Source: Prevotellaceae bacterium (GTDB lineage Bacteria; Bacteroidota; Bacteroidia; Bacteroidales; Bacteroidaceae). Taken from it: a stretch of 64,000 bases of DNA. Each line of letters starts with the position of its first letter. Position 1 is the first letter of the stretch. A model generated the notes under the pieces. That model was given only the letters and a program-made list of their open reading frames with translations. It was not told the origin of the DNA and did no database searches. Below, in pieces: positions 44,042-52,380 of the stretch. The stretch lies in contig JAGKTZ010000001.1 of assembly GCA_021153165.1 (NCBI GenBank), positions 1 to 64,000 of the forward strand. The letters are read 5' to 3'. Both the position numbers and the translations under genes were made by a program.

Positions 44042-45139
44042 ATGTCAGACAAAAGAACATGCTTATACGAAAAACACTTGGCACTAAGTGCTAAGATGGT
44101 ACCCTTTGGTGGATTTGAAATGCCACTGCAATACTCAGATATCACAGACGAACACAATGCCGTGAGACAAGCCTGCGGCGTATTTGATGTGAGCCACATG
44201 GGCGAAGTGTTTGTAGAAGGCAGAGAGGCTGAAAAGTTCGTGCAATACATTTTTACTAACAATATCGAAGGTGCTGAAATTGGGAAAATTTACTACGGCA
44301 TGATGCTCCACGACAATGGTGGAACCGTGGATGACCTCTTGGTATACAAAATGGCGGACGAAAAGTTTTTGCTAGTGGTCAATGCAGCAAATATTGACAA
44401 AGATTACGCTTGGATTGAGCAACATGCTAAGGGATTTGATGTGACCACAGTAAATGCTAGCGAAAGCTACGGACAAATTGCTATACAAGGTCCCAATGCA
44501 GAAGTTGTATGTGAAAGAATATTGCAATTGCCTTGCAGCGAATTGGCATTTTACACATTCAAGGAAACTGAACATCACGGCGAAACTATTATAGTTAGCC
44601 GCACTGGATATACAGGCGAAGACGGATTTGAAATTTATGGTTCGCATGCCTATATACAATGGGCTTGGGATGAATTGATGGAATCTGGCGAAGTGAAGCC
44701 TTGTGGCTTGGGTTGCCGTGATACATTAAGATTCGAAGTGGGTCTGCCACTTTATGGTGATGAATTGACAGACGACATCACACCATTGGAAGCAGGATTG
44801 GGAATGTTTGTCAAACTAGACAAACCTCAATTCATTGGCAAGGAAGCCTTGGTGCAACAAAAGGCTGAAGGCTTGAAACGAAAAGTCGTAGGAATTGAAC
44901 TCAACGCCAGAGCTATTCCTCGACATGGCTATGAAGTAGTAGATGCAGAAAGCGAAGAAGTGGTAGGCGAAGTAACCACTGGCTATTGCTCTATATCAAC
45001 CGGCAAAAGTGTATGTATGGCGATGGTAAACATTGACCAAGCCGTATTGGGCAAGCCTATCAAAGTAAAAATACATAGAAAATTGCAAGAAGGTGTAGTG
45101 ACCAAGAAGCGCTTCTATGAAAAAAATTACAAGAAATAA
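44042..45139 (+). CDS. gcvT: Glycine cleavage system T protein (aminomethyltransferase)
   Basis: Moves the methylene group from aminomethyl-lipoyl-GcvH to tetrahydrofolate, releasing ammonia. Visible: MPLQYSDITDEHNAVRQACGVFDVSHMGEV (in parts) with the folate-site aspartate of the family, SRTGYTGEDGFEIY, GLGCRDTLRFEVGLPLYG with the conserved arginine, and the C-terminal barrel. Length 365 aa is normal. It lies between lplA and gcvH in a unit that supplies all parts of the complex. Confidence 0.97.
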   Translation: MSDKRTCLYEKHLALSAKMVPFGGFEMPLQYSDITDEHNAVRQACGVFDVSHMGEVFVEGREAEKFVQYIFTNNIEGAEIGKIYYGMMLHDNGGTVDDLLVYKMADEKFLLVVNAANIDKDYAWIEQHAKGFDVTTVNASESYGQIAIQGPNAEVVCERILQLPCSELAFYTFKETEHHGETIIVSRTGYTGEDGFEIYGSHAYIQWAWDELMESGEVKPCGLGCRDTLRFEVGLPLYGDELTDDITPLEAGLGMFVKLDKPQFIGKEALVQQKAEGLKRKVVGIELNARAIPRHGYEVVDAESEEVVGEVTTGYCSISTGKSVCMAMVNIDQAVLGKPIKVKIHRKLQEGVVTKKRFYEKNYKK

Positions 45140-45145
45140 ATCACA

Positions 45146-45156
45146 ACCTAAATCAA
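45146..45156 (+). promoter_or_regulatory. Variant leader motif (ACCTAAATCAA) before gcvH
   Basis: Ten of eleven bases match the lplA/gcvT/glyA motif. A second related stretch, TTAAATCTAAATC, lies closer to the gcvH start at 45179. Confidence 0.3.
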
Positions 45157-45193
45157 ATCAATAATTTAAAAAACACATTAAATCTAAATCATC

Positions 45194-45559
45194 ATGGAAA
45201 ACGTTTATTTTAGCGAATCACACGAATATGTAAGAGTAGAAGGCGAATATGGTTACGTAGGTATCACTGACTATGCGCAACACCAATTGGGCAACGTGGT
45301 TTACGTTGATATGCCTGAAGTGGACGACGAAGTTTCAGCAGGCGAAGAATTTGGTGCTGTGGAAAGTGTTAAGGCTGCCAGCGACTTGATTTCTCCCGTA
45401 TCAGGTGAAGTCGTAGAACGCAACGACGCTCTTGAAGATACACCTGAGTTGATTAACGAAGATGCTTTTGCTAACTGGATTATCAAAGTGAAACTTTCAG
45501 ACCCTTCTGAATTAGAAAATCTGATGAGCGAAGACGAATACAATCGCGTTTGCGAATAA
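45194..45559 (+). CDS. gcvH: Glycine cleavage system H protein (lipoyl carrier)
   Basis: Small lipoylated shuttle protein of the glycine cleavage complex. The lipoyl-acceptor lysine is K60 in GAVESVKAASDLISPVSG. Length 121 aa is slightly short and normal for the family. It sits between gcvT and gcvPA; a large perfect hairpin separates it from gcvPA and may set the ratio of carrier to decarboxylase. Confidence 0.97.
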   Translation: MENVYFSESHEYVRVEGEYGYVGITDYAQHQLGNVVYVDMPEVDDEVSAGEEFGAVESVKAASDLISPVSGEVVERNDALEDTPELINEDAFANWIIKVKLSDPSELENLMSEDEYNRVCE

Positions 45560-45579
45560 GAACGAATTAACCCACATAT

Positions 45580-45645
45580 AAACGATGAGACTGATATGAA
45601 TTTGAATGATGTTTCTACACCAAGCAAAATTCAGTCTCATCGTTT
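45580..45645 (+). terminator. Perfect 15-bp hairpin between gcvH and gcvPA
   Basis: Arms AAACGATGAGACTGA (45580-45594) and TCAGTCTCATCGTTT (45631-45645), with further partial pairing inside (GAATTTG against CAAAATTC). It is followed by GTCATTTTTATTC. It has the form of a terminator but stands inside the gcv cluster, so partial termination or RNA processing is likely. Confidence 0.65.
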
Positions 45646-45669
45646 GTCATTTTTATTCAAGCCTATTCT

Positions 45670-46989
45670 ATGAAATACATACCACACACTCAGGCAGACA
45701 TTGACCAAATGCTACAAGTCGTCGGCGTAGACTCATTAGACGATTTGTATGGCGAAGTGCCTGAACAATTAAAGTTGAAGAGGGAACTGGACTTACCCTC
45801 TGCAATGTCAGAAATAGAGATTAGAAATCATATAGAGGCATTGGCTGACCAAAACAAGCTTTTGACCATTTTCGCAGGAGCTGGTTCTTACGACCATTAT
45901 ACACCATCGGTGATTCCTTATATTATGTCTCGCTCGGAGTTTTCTACCTCTTACACCCCCTATCAAGCTGAGATTTCACAAGGCACACTGCAATACATCT
46001 TCGAATATCAAACCATGATGGCACGCCTCACTGGCCTTGACATCTCAAATGCTTCGATGTATGATGGTGCTACGGCTACTGCCGAAGCCATGATGATGTG
46101 CGTAGCTGCTGCCAAGAAGCGCAACAAAGTGCTGATTGCATCAACCTTTGCTCCAAGAGTACTTGATGTTGTAGCTACCTATGCTAAATATCATGGCGTT
46201 GAATTAGTAAAAATCCCACAGATTGATGGTGTTTCCGACAAGGCTTTCGTAGATGAAGCTTTAGCGCAAGATGACGTCGCAGGTGTCATCGTAGCTCAAC
46301 CCAACTACTGGGGTATCGTCGAGGACTTTACAGGTTGGGCAGACCAATGTCATGAGCACAAAGCACTCTTTGTAGTCAATGCTATTGCATCTACGCTTGG
46401 AGTATTGCGCACCCCTGGTGAATGGGGAGCAGACATTGCCTGCGGTGATGCTCAGAGCCTTGGTATTCCCGTCGGCTACGGTGGTCCCTACATTGGCTAT
46501 CTTTGCACTACAAAGGCATTGATTCGCAAGATGCCTGGTCGACTCGTAGGCGAAACTGTTGATGCAGCAGGCCAGCGCTGTTTCGTATTGACTATGCAAG
46601 CACGCGAACAACACATCCGCCGCGAAAAGGCTACATCAAATATTTGTACTGCTCAGGGTTATATGTGTCTGCACGTCGCTATGTATCTGTCAATGATGGG
46701 CGAACAAGGATTGCGCGAAGTATGCCAGCAATCTTATAGCGCAGCACATTATCTCCATGACAAATTGTTGGAAACTGGCAAGTTTGAGCCTTGCTACTCG
46801 GCGCCTTTCTTCAATGAATTTACATTGAAATATACTGGCGAAGAAGGTGCAAAGGCCTTCCACAAACGTATGGCAGAGGCTGGTATCCTGGCTGGTGTTT
46901 TGGTAGAGGGCGAAGCTGATAAAATCATTTTTGCTGTGACTGAGAAACGTACCCCTGAAGAAGTAGCGCGTTTCTTGTCTTTGGTATAA
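45670..46989 (+). CDS. gcvPA: Glycine dehydrogenase (decarboxylating) subunit 1
   Basis: N-terminal half of the split P protein, which with GcvPB decarboxylates glycine and loads the aminomethyl group on GcvH. Conserved blocks: FAGAGSYDHYTPSVIPYIMSRSEFSTSYTPYQAEISQG (in parts), SMYDGATATAEA, and GYGGPYIGYL. It lacks the PLP lysine, which is in subunit 2. Length 439 aa is normal for the two-subunit form found in Bacteroidetes and Firmicutes. gcvPB follows after 23 bp. Confidence 0.96.
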   Translation: MKYIPHTQADIDQMLQVVGVDSLDDLYGEVPEQLKLKRELDLPSAMSEIEIRNHIEALADQNKLLTIFAGAGSYDHYTPSVIPYIMSRSEFSTSYTPYQAEISQGTLQYIFEYQTMMARLTGLDISNASMYDGATATAEAMMMCVAAAKKRNKVLIASTFAPRVLDVVATYAKYHGVELVKIPQIDGVSDKAFVDEALAQDDVAGVIVAQPNYWGIVEDFTGWADQCHEHKALFVVNAIASTLGVLRTPGEWGADIACGDAQSLGIPVGYGGPYIGYLCTTKALIRKMPGRLVGETVDAAGQRCFVLTMQAREQHIRREKATSNICTAQGYMCLHVAMYLSMMGEQGLREVCQQSYSAAHYLHDKLLETGKFEPCYSAPFFNEFTLKYTGEEGAKAFHKRMAEAGILAGVLVEGEADKIIFAVTEKRTPEEVARFLSLV

Positions 46990-47012
46990 TCTCAACTTAA
47001 TTTTGATTCACT

Positions 47013-48485
47013 ATGAACAATAAATATTATAGTCCATTGGTTTTTGAACTTTCAAAGCCTGGCAGAAGTGGTTATTCGTTGCCCAAAAACCATTGGGGCG
47101 AACATCATATCGGCGATATCAATGAAAATCTGTTGCGCCAAAGCAAACCTGAATTGCCTGAAGTAGACGAATTGACCCTGGTACGACATTATACCAATAT
47201 GAGCAACAATAATTTTGGTGTAGATACAGGTTTTTATCCTTTGGGTAGTTGTACGATGAAGTACAACCCTAAAATCAATGAGGAAATGGCTGCACTACCT
47301 GCATTCACCTCGCTTCACCCCTCAACTCCAGAATGTTTGACACAAGGGGCTTTGGAATTATACTACAACCTTCAACGTGCACTTTCCGAAATCTCTGGTC
47401 TGAGCGAATTTACACTGAATCCCTGTGCTGGTGCACACGGTGAATTGACTGGGTTGATGGTTATTCGTGCTTATCATCAATCACGTGGCGACCACAAGCG
47501 CACCAAGATTATTGTACCCAACTCTGCTCATGGCACCAACCCTGCTTCGGCAGCCGTATGTGGTTTGCAGATTGTCGAGGTAGGCAGCACTCCTCAAGGC
47601 ACAGTCGATGTTGAAGCATTAAAGGAATTGCTCAATGATGAAGTTGCTGGTATGATGATGACCAATCCCAACACCCTGGGTATATTCGAAACTCAGATAC
47701 CACAAATCGCCCAACTGATTCACGAATGTGGCGGTTTGATGTACTACGACGGCGCCAACCTCAACCCTATGCTTGGTGTGTGTCGTCCTGGCGATATGGG
47801 ATTTGATGTGATGCACATCAATTTGCACAAGACCTTCTCCACCCCTCATGGCGGTGGTGGTCCTGGCAGCGGTCCTGTAGGAGTAACTGCAGCATTGGCA
47901 GAGTTTCTGCCCAACCCAAAAGTGGTGAAGGGCGAAGACGGACTATTCCATATTACATATAGCGATAGCGCCCTTGGCAGTGTATCACCCCTTTTCGGCA
48001 ACTTCTCCGTATTGGTGCGTGCCTATACCTATATCCTCAGCATGGGACGCGAGTATATCCCAATGGCTGGTAAATTATCTGTGCTCAATGCCAACTATAT
48101 CAAGGAGCAACTGAAAGCCTATTATAAGTTGCCTATCGACGGACTTTGCAAGCACGAATTCGTATTCGACGGTTTGCTCGAAGAATATGGTGGCGGTGCA
48201 CATGATGCAGACAAGGTGACCACACTTGACATAGCTAAACGCTTGCTCGACTACGGTTACCATGCACCTACTATCTACTTCCCATTGCTCTTCCACGAAT
48301 CCATGATGATAGAGCCAACCGAGACCGAAAGCAAAGAAACTATCGACCAATTCATCGAAGTGATGCGCAAGATAGCTCTCGAGGCTAAGGACGACAAAGC
48401 ATTGCTGCATGGTGCACCTCACCACACACCAATCCGTCGTCCAGACGATGTTTTTGCTGTGAAGAATGCTAAGTTTACCTTCTAA
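47013..48485 (+). CDS. gcvPB: Glycine dehydrogenase (decarboxylating) subunit 2
   Basis: Catalytic half of the split P protein. The PLP lysine is in HINLHKTFSTPHGGGGPG; other motifs are GFYPLGSCTMKYNPK and NSAHGTNPASAA. Length 490 aa is normal. It follows gcvPA closely and precedes lpd by 85 bp, a gap holding an unusual inverted repeat. Confidence 0.97.
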   Translation: MNNKYYSPLVFELSKPGRSGYSLPKNHWGEHHIGDINENLLRQSKPELPEVDELTLVRHYTNMSNNNFGVDTGFYPLGSCTMKYNPKINEEMAALPAFTSLHPSTPECLTQGALELYYNLQRALSEISGLSEFTLNPCAGAHGELTGLMVIRAYHQSRGDHKRTKIIVPNSAHGTNPASAAVCGLQIVEVGSTPQGTVDVEALKELLNDEVAGMMMTNPNTLGIFETQIPQIAQLIHECGGLMYYDGANLNPMLGVCRPGDMGFDVMHINLHKTFSTPHGGGGPGSGPVGVTAALAEFLPNPKVVKGEDGLFHITYSDSALGSVSPLFGNFSVLVRAYTYILSMGREYIPMAGKLSVLNANYIKEQLKAYYKLPIDGLCKHEFVFDGLLEEYGGGAHDADKVTTLDIAKRLLDYGYHAPTIYFPLLFHESMMIEPTETESKETIDQFIEVMRKIALEAKDDKALLHGAPHHTPIRRPDDVFAVKNAKFTF

Positions 48486-48504
48486 GGGAAATTTCGACTA
48501 TTCC

Positions 48505-48547
48505 GAGTTTTCGGGGCAATCAAGTATTCCGAGCACTCCGAAAACTC
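48505..48547. repeat. Inverted repeat between gcvPB and lpd
   Basis: Perfect 10-bp arms GAGTTTTCGG (48505-48514) and CCGAAAACTC (48538-48547) with a 23-bp loop. No T-run follows, so it is not a clear terminator. The loop repeats TATTCCGAG. Confidence 0.55.
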
Positions 48548-48570
48548 TAAATCAAAACTAAAACCGACCT

Positions 48571-49917
48571 ATGACATACGATATCATCATAATAGGAGCT
48601 GGCCCAGGAGGGTACGAAACTGCGCTAAAGGCTGCTCACGAGGGGTTGAAAGTCGCTTTGGTTGAAAAGGGAGAAATGGGTGGCACATGCCTCAACAGAG
48701 GCTGTATCCCCACCAAGAGTTTCTGCCACATGGCCGAACAGCTGCATGCTGCTCGCTGGTCAAATGTGTTGGGACTGGGCATCACTGCCCCTCAGTCTAT
48801 TACCGACCTCACCCCAATCGTCGACTACAAAGAAAAGATTGTGTCTGGACTGCGCGAGGGCGTCGAAGCACTAATGAAACATCCAGGCATCACCACCTAT
48901 CCCCACCAAGCCATTGCCGTCAGTAAGGGGCAAATGACTTTAGACGATGGTCAATCCTTGCAGGCTGCTAATATCATCATCGCCACGGGTGCACACGAAC
49001 GGTTGCTACCAATACCTGGTGTAGACCTGCCTGGTGTGGTCACCTCCACCGAAATGCTCAACCTTACCACCCTACCCCCTCGTCTTTGCGTCATTGGTGG
49101 TGGAGTCGTAGGAATGGAGTTCGCATCTATATTCAATACACTGGGCAGCCAGGTCACAGTAGTAGAATATGCCCCTGAAATCCTGCCTCGTTTCGACCAG
49201 GATATGGCCAAGCGATTGCGCACGGGATTGAAGCGTGCAGGCATCAATTTCAATCTTGGTGCAGCAGTCTGCGAAATCCAGTGCTGCGAAGAAGAGAACG
49301 CCTTGCAAGTCCATTTCACGCAAAAGGGCAAAGCATGCAAAGTCACAGCTGACCTCGTCTTGATGTCAGTAGGTAGGGCGCCCAACGTGGAGAGTCTGCA
49401 GCTGAATCCCGAAGAAGTGGCATTTACCCCACGTGGCATCACCGTAGATGAAAATATGCAAACCACCACCCCAGGCATTTATGCCATAGGCGATTGTAAT
49501 GGTTTGAGCGGCCTGGCACACGTAGCCACTTTCCAGGGCATCGTAGCTCTGGACCACATCCTCGGTCGCCCCACATCAGTGGATTTGAACCTTGTCCCCT
49601 CAGCCGTATTCACCTATCCCGAACTTGCTACCGTGGGCCAAACTGAGCAGGAATGCAAGGACGCAGGTCTGGAATATAGCGTGCAAAGGTGCTACTATCG
49701 CCAAAACGGCAAGGCTGTATCGATGGGCGAAGGTGATGGTTATGCTAAATACATCTGGCATGCCGACGAGACTTTGCTTGGTGCACATATCATGGGAGCG
49801 CATGCATCAGACCTCATCCACGAAGCCACCATACTGATGCGCACAGGTGCTAAGCGCCACTTGTTGAAAAATACGATACACGCTCACCCAACTCTCAGCG
49901 AGATTTTCTTGCAATGA
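48571..49917 (+). CDS. lpdA: Dihydrolipoyl dehydrogenase (L protein)
   Basis: FAD-dependent disulfide oxidoreductase that reoxidises dihydrolipoyl-GcvH with NAD. The FAD-binding GAGPGGYE is at the start, the redox-active disulfide is C40/C45 in GGTCLNRGCIPTKS, the NAD fold is GGGVVGMEFA, the second FAD block is IYAIGDCNG, and the catalytic His-Glu pair is in HAHPTLSEIF. Length 448 aa is slightly short but complete. As the last gene of the gcv cluster it is probably dedicated to glycine cleavage. Confidence 0.95.
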   Translation: MTYDIIIIGAGPGGYETALKAAHEGLKVALVEKGEMGGTCLNRGCIPTKSFCHMAEQLHAARWSNVLGLGITAPQSITDLTPIVDYKEKIVSGLREGVEALMKHPGITTYPHQAIAVSKGQMTLDDGQSLQAANIIIATGAHERLLPIPGVDLPGVVTSTEMLNLTTLPPRLCVIGGGVVGMEFASIFNTLGSQVTVVEYAPEILPRFDQDMAKRLRTGLKRAGINFNLGAAVCEIQCCEEENALQVHFTQKGKACKVTADLVLMSVGRAPNVESLQLNPEEVAFTPRGITVDENMQTTTPGIYAIGDCNGLSGLAHVATFQGIVALDHILGRPTSVDLNLVPSAVFTYPELATVGQTEQECKDAGLEYSVQRCYYRQNGKAVSMGEGDGYAKYIWHADETLLGAHIMGAHASDLIHEATILMRTGAKRHLLKNTIHAHPTLSEIFLQ

Positions 49918-50130
49918 AATTTATTTTATTAATTACATCCAATAAAATCCAAACAAACTATTAGAACGTGAGGGTGTGTCGAAACAGGCACACCCTCCCT
50001 TCACAGGAGAGGAATTTAGGAGGTGGGTAACACAAAAGGTGGTGTTTATACCACCACTATATTAAGGGGTAAAAGGTAAGCCCTCCCGTGTGGGAAGGCT
50101 TTGCATATACGATAAGTTTCGGTAATCCGA

Positions 50131-50366
50131 TTACTTCTTCATATACCCCTTAATCACCCTGATCTGTGTAGTGAGCGAACGCTAATTCATCTAATGCATC
50201 TTTATGGTTTTTGCTCTGCTGCTTTGATATATCATTTTGCAGCTGCCACAGCATCAGCCTTTGATGCTTAATTACAGTATCTATATTCCTCTACTAATTA
50301 AAATTGTGCTTCTGCATATCCAGCTTCTGCAGCTTCAGTCAAACACACTACACCTCCTGCATACTC
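50131..50366 (-). pseudogene. Decayed Sel1-repeat protein gene
   Basis: Reading the minus strand in one frame gives YAGGVV-LTEAAEAGYAEAQF, a stop, about ten residues, a stop, then DAVAAAK, a stop, and YIKAAEQ. TEAAEAGYAEAQF and AAAK(W)YIKAAEQ are the classic Sel1-like repeat helices (AAExGxAxAQ, KWYxKAAEQ). At least four in-frame stops make it non-functional. The end may be the stop at 50131-50133. Sel1 proteins mediate protein contacts, and their genes often expand and decay in Bacteroidales. Confidence 0.6.
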
Positions 50367-50420
50367 TTAGTTTTTCATATGGTGAAACACAACCATGATA
50401 CTGATGGTTTGTTAAAATAA

Positions 50421-50527
50421 GAAAAGGACATTTAGGAAAGAATTAATATTTTTTTGAATTAAAACTTGCTAATAATATGATAACACATCAAAAAGCTATT
50501 AATAATAATTTCCTAAATATCCTTTTC
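50421..50527. repeat. 107-bp element with 19-bp terminal inverted repeats
   Basis: Left arm 50421-50439 begins GAAAAGGACATTTAGGAAA; right arm 50509-50527 reads TTTCCTAAATATCCTTTTC. They pair over 19 bp with a single G-T position. The inside is AT-rich and partly self-complementary. It ends 30 bp before the stop of the minus-strand 193-aa gene, so it could be its terminator or a small non-autonomous element. Confidence 0.65.
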
Positions 50528-50556
50528 AATAATTTGTATATGAAATTATAAAATTA

Positions 50557-51138
50557 TTATTCCAACATTTCATTCATCGCATCCAACATCTTAGAAGCGC
50601 TTTTCAAGGCTTTCTTTGATGTTTCAACAGACTGCTCAATGTCTTCATAATCTTCTTCTGAATATTCGTCTTCAAGTCCTTCTAGGTCTTCTGCAATTTC
50701 ACTAGCAGCATCAAGCATTTCTGACATACCATCCATTGCTTTTTTACCAGTTTTAGCAGCAGCATTAATATCATCTAAATCATTTTCAATATCATCGTCT
50801 TCGTTATTAAAATCATCAGTATCTGTCATCTTATCAACTGCTTCAAACATATTACCGGCTGATTTTACAGTACTTTTAACATATTGTTCTGTTAAGATAA
50901 ATGGCATACAGAATGCTAATACACCAATTACCATACCCACTATTGATTGAACTAAATTTTGAGATTTTACAATTGCTACTACACCACAAATAATAGTAAA
51001 TGGAACAATAAACCAGTTTAGCCAAGTTGTGAACATTAACCATGCGCTCAACAATGGTAACAATGCTAACACGATTGCGATAATACCTAACACTAAAGTG
51101 GCTGTTGCCCAATTACTCTTAACATTTTTGTTTTCCAT
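50557..51138 (-). CDS. Small membrane protein with acidic coiled C-terminus
   Basis: Not a family I can name with certainty; the membrane part resembles DUF4190-type proteins. Three hydrophobic segments lie in residues about 10-95 (ATLVLGIIAIVLALLPLLSAW, WFIVPFTIICGVVAIV and GMVIGVLAFCMPFIL). The rest is cytoplasmic or periplasmic, very acidic (DDIENDLDDIN; EDLEGLEDEYSEEDYEDIE) and shows two similar stretches, KKAMDGMSEMLDAASE and KKALKSASKMLDAMNEML, suggesting an internal helical repeat. It stands alone among decayed genes. Confidence 0.65.
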   Translation of the reverse strand: MENKNVKSNWATATLVLGIIAIVLALLPLLSAWLMFTTWLNWFIVPFTIICGVVAIVKSQNLVQSIVGMVIGVLAFCMPFILTEQYVKSTVKSAGNMFEAVDKMTDTDDFNNEDDDIENDLDDINAAAKTGKKAMDGMSEMLDAASEIAEDLEGLEDEYSEEDYEDIEQSVETSKKALKSASKMLDAMNEMLE

Positions 51139-51404
51139 TTTTTATAATTTAAATTTATGTCCCTCATATTATCAAGTACATTCCAGCGAGGAACAATTAA
51201 ACTGGATATACTTTTATTTTTTTTGCAAATTTATATTTAAATCACAATACGTCACTTTGTCTTTTTTGTCTTGTTAATAAGTGTTTTGTAAAAGGTTGTA
51301 AATCGTATGCAGATTGTATAATGAGATCGGTTGATATAGACATACAAAAAGAGCGCAGACTATTTACTTAATCTCCGCTGATAGGTCCTATGAAAACCTT
51401 GATA

Positions 51405-51556
51405 TAAAAAAAGCAATAGTCTTCGCCTATTCGTAAATGTAATATTGTTATACCACACCCAAACGCGCGGAAGATTTTGTCCCTCTCATATCAGTATGAA
51501 TTTCCTAGGTTTATCAGCAAGAATGACAAACCACTTGCGTGTCTCACAAATTTTTT
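51405..51556 (-). ncRNA. Candidate small RNA
   Basis: On the minus strand a perfect -7 box, TATATTTG (51561-51568), is followed about 150 bp later by a terminator-like hairpin: AATAG, a short loop, CTATT, then GC and a run of seven Ts (around 51405-51432). The part between has no reading frame worth the name but good pairing: TTTGTC with GACAAA enclosing the small hairpin TTCATA-CTGA-TATGAG, and GGTTT with AAACC. No known RNA family is recognised, and the -33 element is weak. Confidence 0.4.
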
Positions 51557-51694
51557 TTTGCAAATATAGCAAAGTGTAGATAGACTTCCAAGAAAAAATG
51601 ATTTTTCATAAAAAAATCTATATTTTTTGCCCCATAGACTATTGCGCTACAAAGATAGAAATATTTTTTAATGTAAAAAATTTCTTTGATTGTC

Positions 51695-52161
51695 TTATTG
51701 TAGGAACCCTAAATAGACGGCTGATGTCAGAGTGATGATGAGGATGAGCAGCGGTAGCGAAATGCGTCGCACTCGATCGCGCTGTCCAGGGCTTGCAGGA
51801 TATCGTCTGCACTGGCATATCGGTCGGCTGGTGCAGGGCGAAGGCCCTGGGTGAGCAGGTTTCCTCCCTCGACATATTCCATCACTATGCCCGTGCCTAC
51901 GGGCGACTGTGCCTCGTACGTATATATATAATGTATGTGGTGGTGTGCGAGCGAGGGCGAAATGTCGTATTAGCGCTTCAATAGCGCCAGCGCGGCTGCA
52001 GTATCATTCAGGCATGTTTTGATTAAAAAACATCTACCGACGCGGCTGATGCGATAGAGGCGCGAAGTGGAGGTTTCACGCAATAACACAGGTGAATAAT
52101 AGCTATCACCACTTTCAAAATGTGGGGAGACGGGTCAGAATGTTTCGCTATCTTTTTGCAT
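51695..52161 (-). pseudogene. Broken Ser/Thr protein kinase gene with transmembrane tail
   Basis: Minus-strand translation from ATG 52161 gives, after an early stop, a kinase N-lobe: LYRISRVG, then FLIKTCLND (the VAIK-like lysine), AALALLKR-stop-YDI, LAHHHIHYIYTYEAQSPVG, and the hinge GIVMEYVEGGNL. Most of the C-lobe is missing, and the frame jumps to RPAPADRYASADDIL, the end of a kinase domain. After a frameshift comes RRISLPLLILIITLTSAVYLGFL and a stop at 51695, the usual single membrane helix of receptor-like bacterial kinases. Two stops, an internal deletion of about 150 codons and a frameshift make it dead. Its GC content is higher than its surroundings. Confidence 0.78.
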
Positions 52162-52380
52162 TTTCAAAATAATTGAAAAATATTGGAATGTCAAATTAAT
52201 GATTATTTTTGTAAACATTATGAATTTTAGAACAGATTTACCACAAATAGTCGCTTTACGCCACAGAGTTGAGCAGAAAGTTGGATTCCTAAGGGTGGTC
52301 GAAGACTAAGAAAGCACTCCGCACCAGCCTGTAGTTCGGGCTATATTTCACCATCACCAAAGCCATAAAAATTGCTTCTG

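Larger units (their letters stand above)
49918..50556. other. Gene-poor gap with hairpins and decayed sequence
   Basis: No intact gene. In order: an inverted repeat GAGGGTGTG / CACACCCTC (49970-49978 and 49989-49997) without a T-run; a GGTGGT/ACCACC hairpin near 50040; a GC-rich hairpin at about 50078-50101; a decayed Sel1-repeat gene (50131-50366, minus); and a 107-bp element with 19-bp inverted ends (50421-50527). Confidence 0.6.

Noticed and set aside
49970..49997. GAGGGTGTG / CACACCCTC hairpin as terminator of the gcv cluster.
   Set aside because: No T-run follows; kept only as a note in the gap entry.
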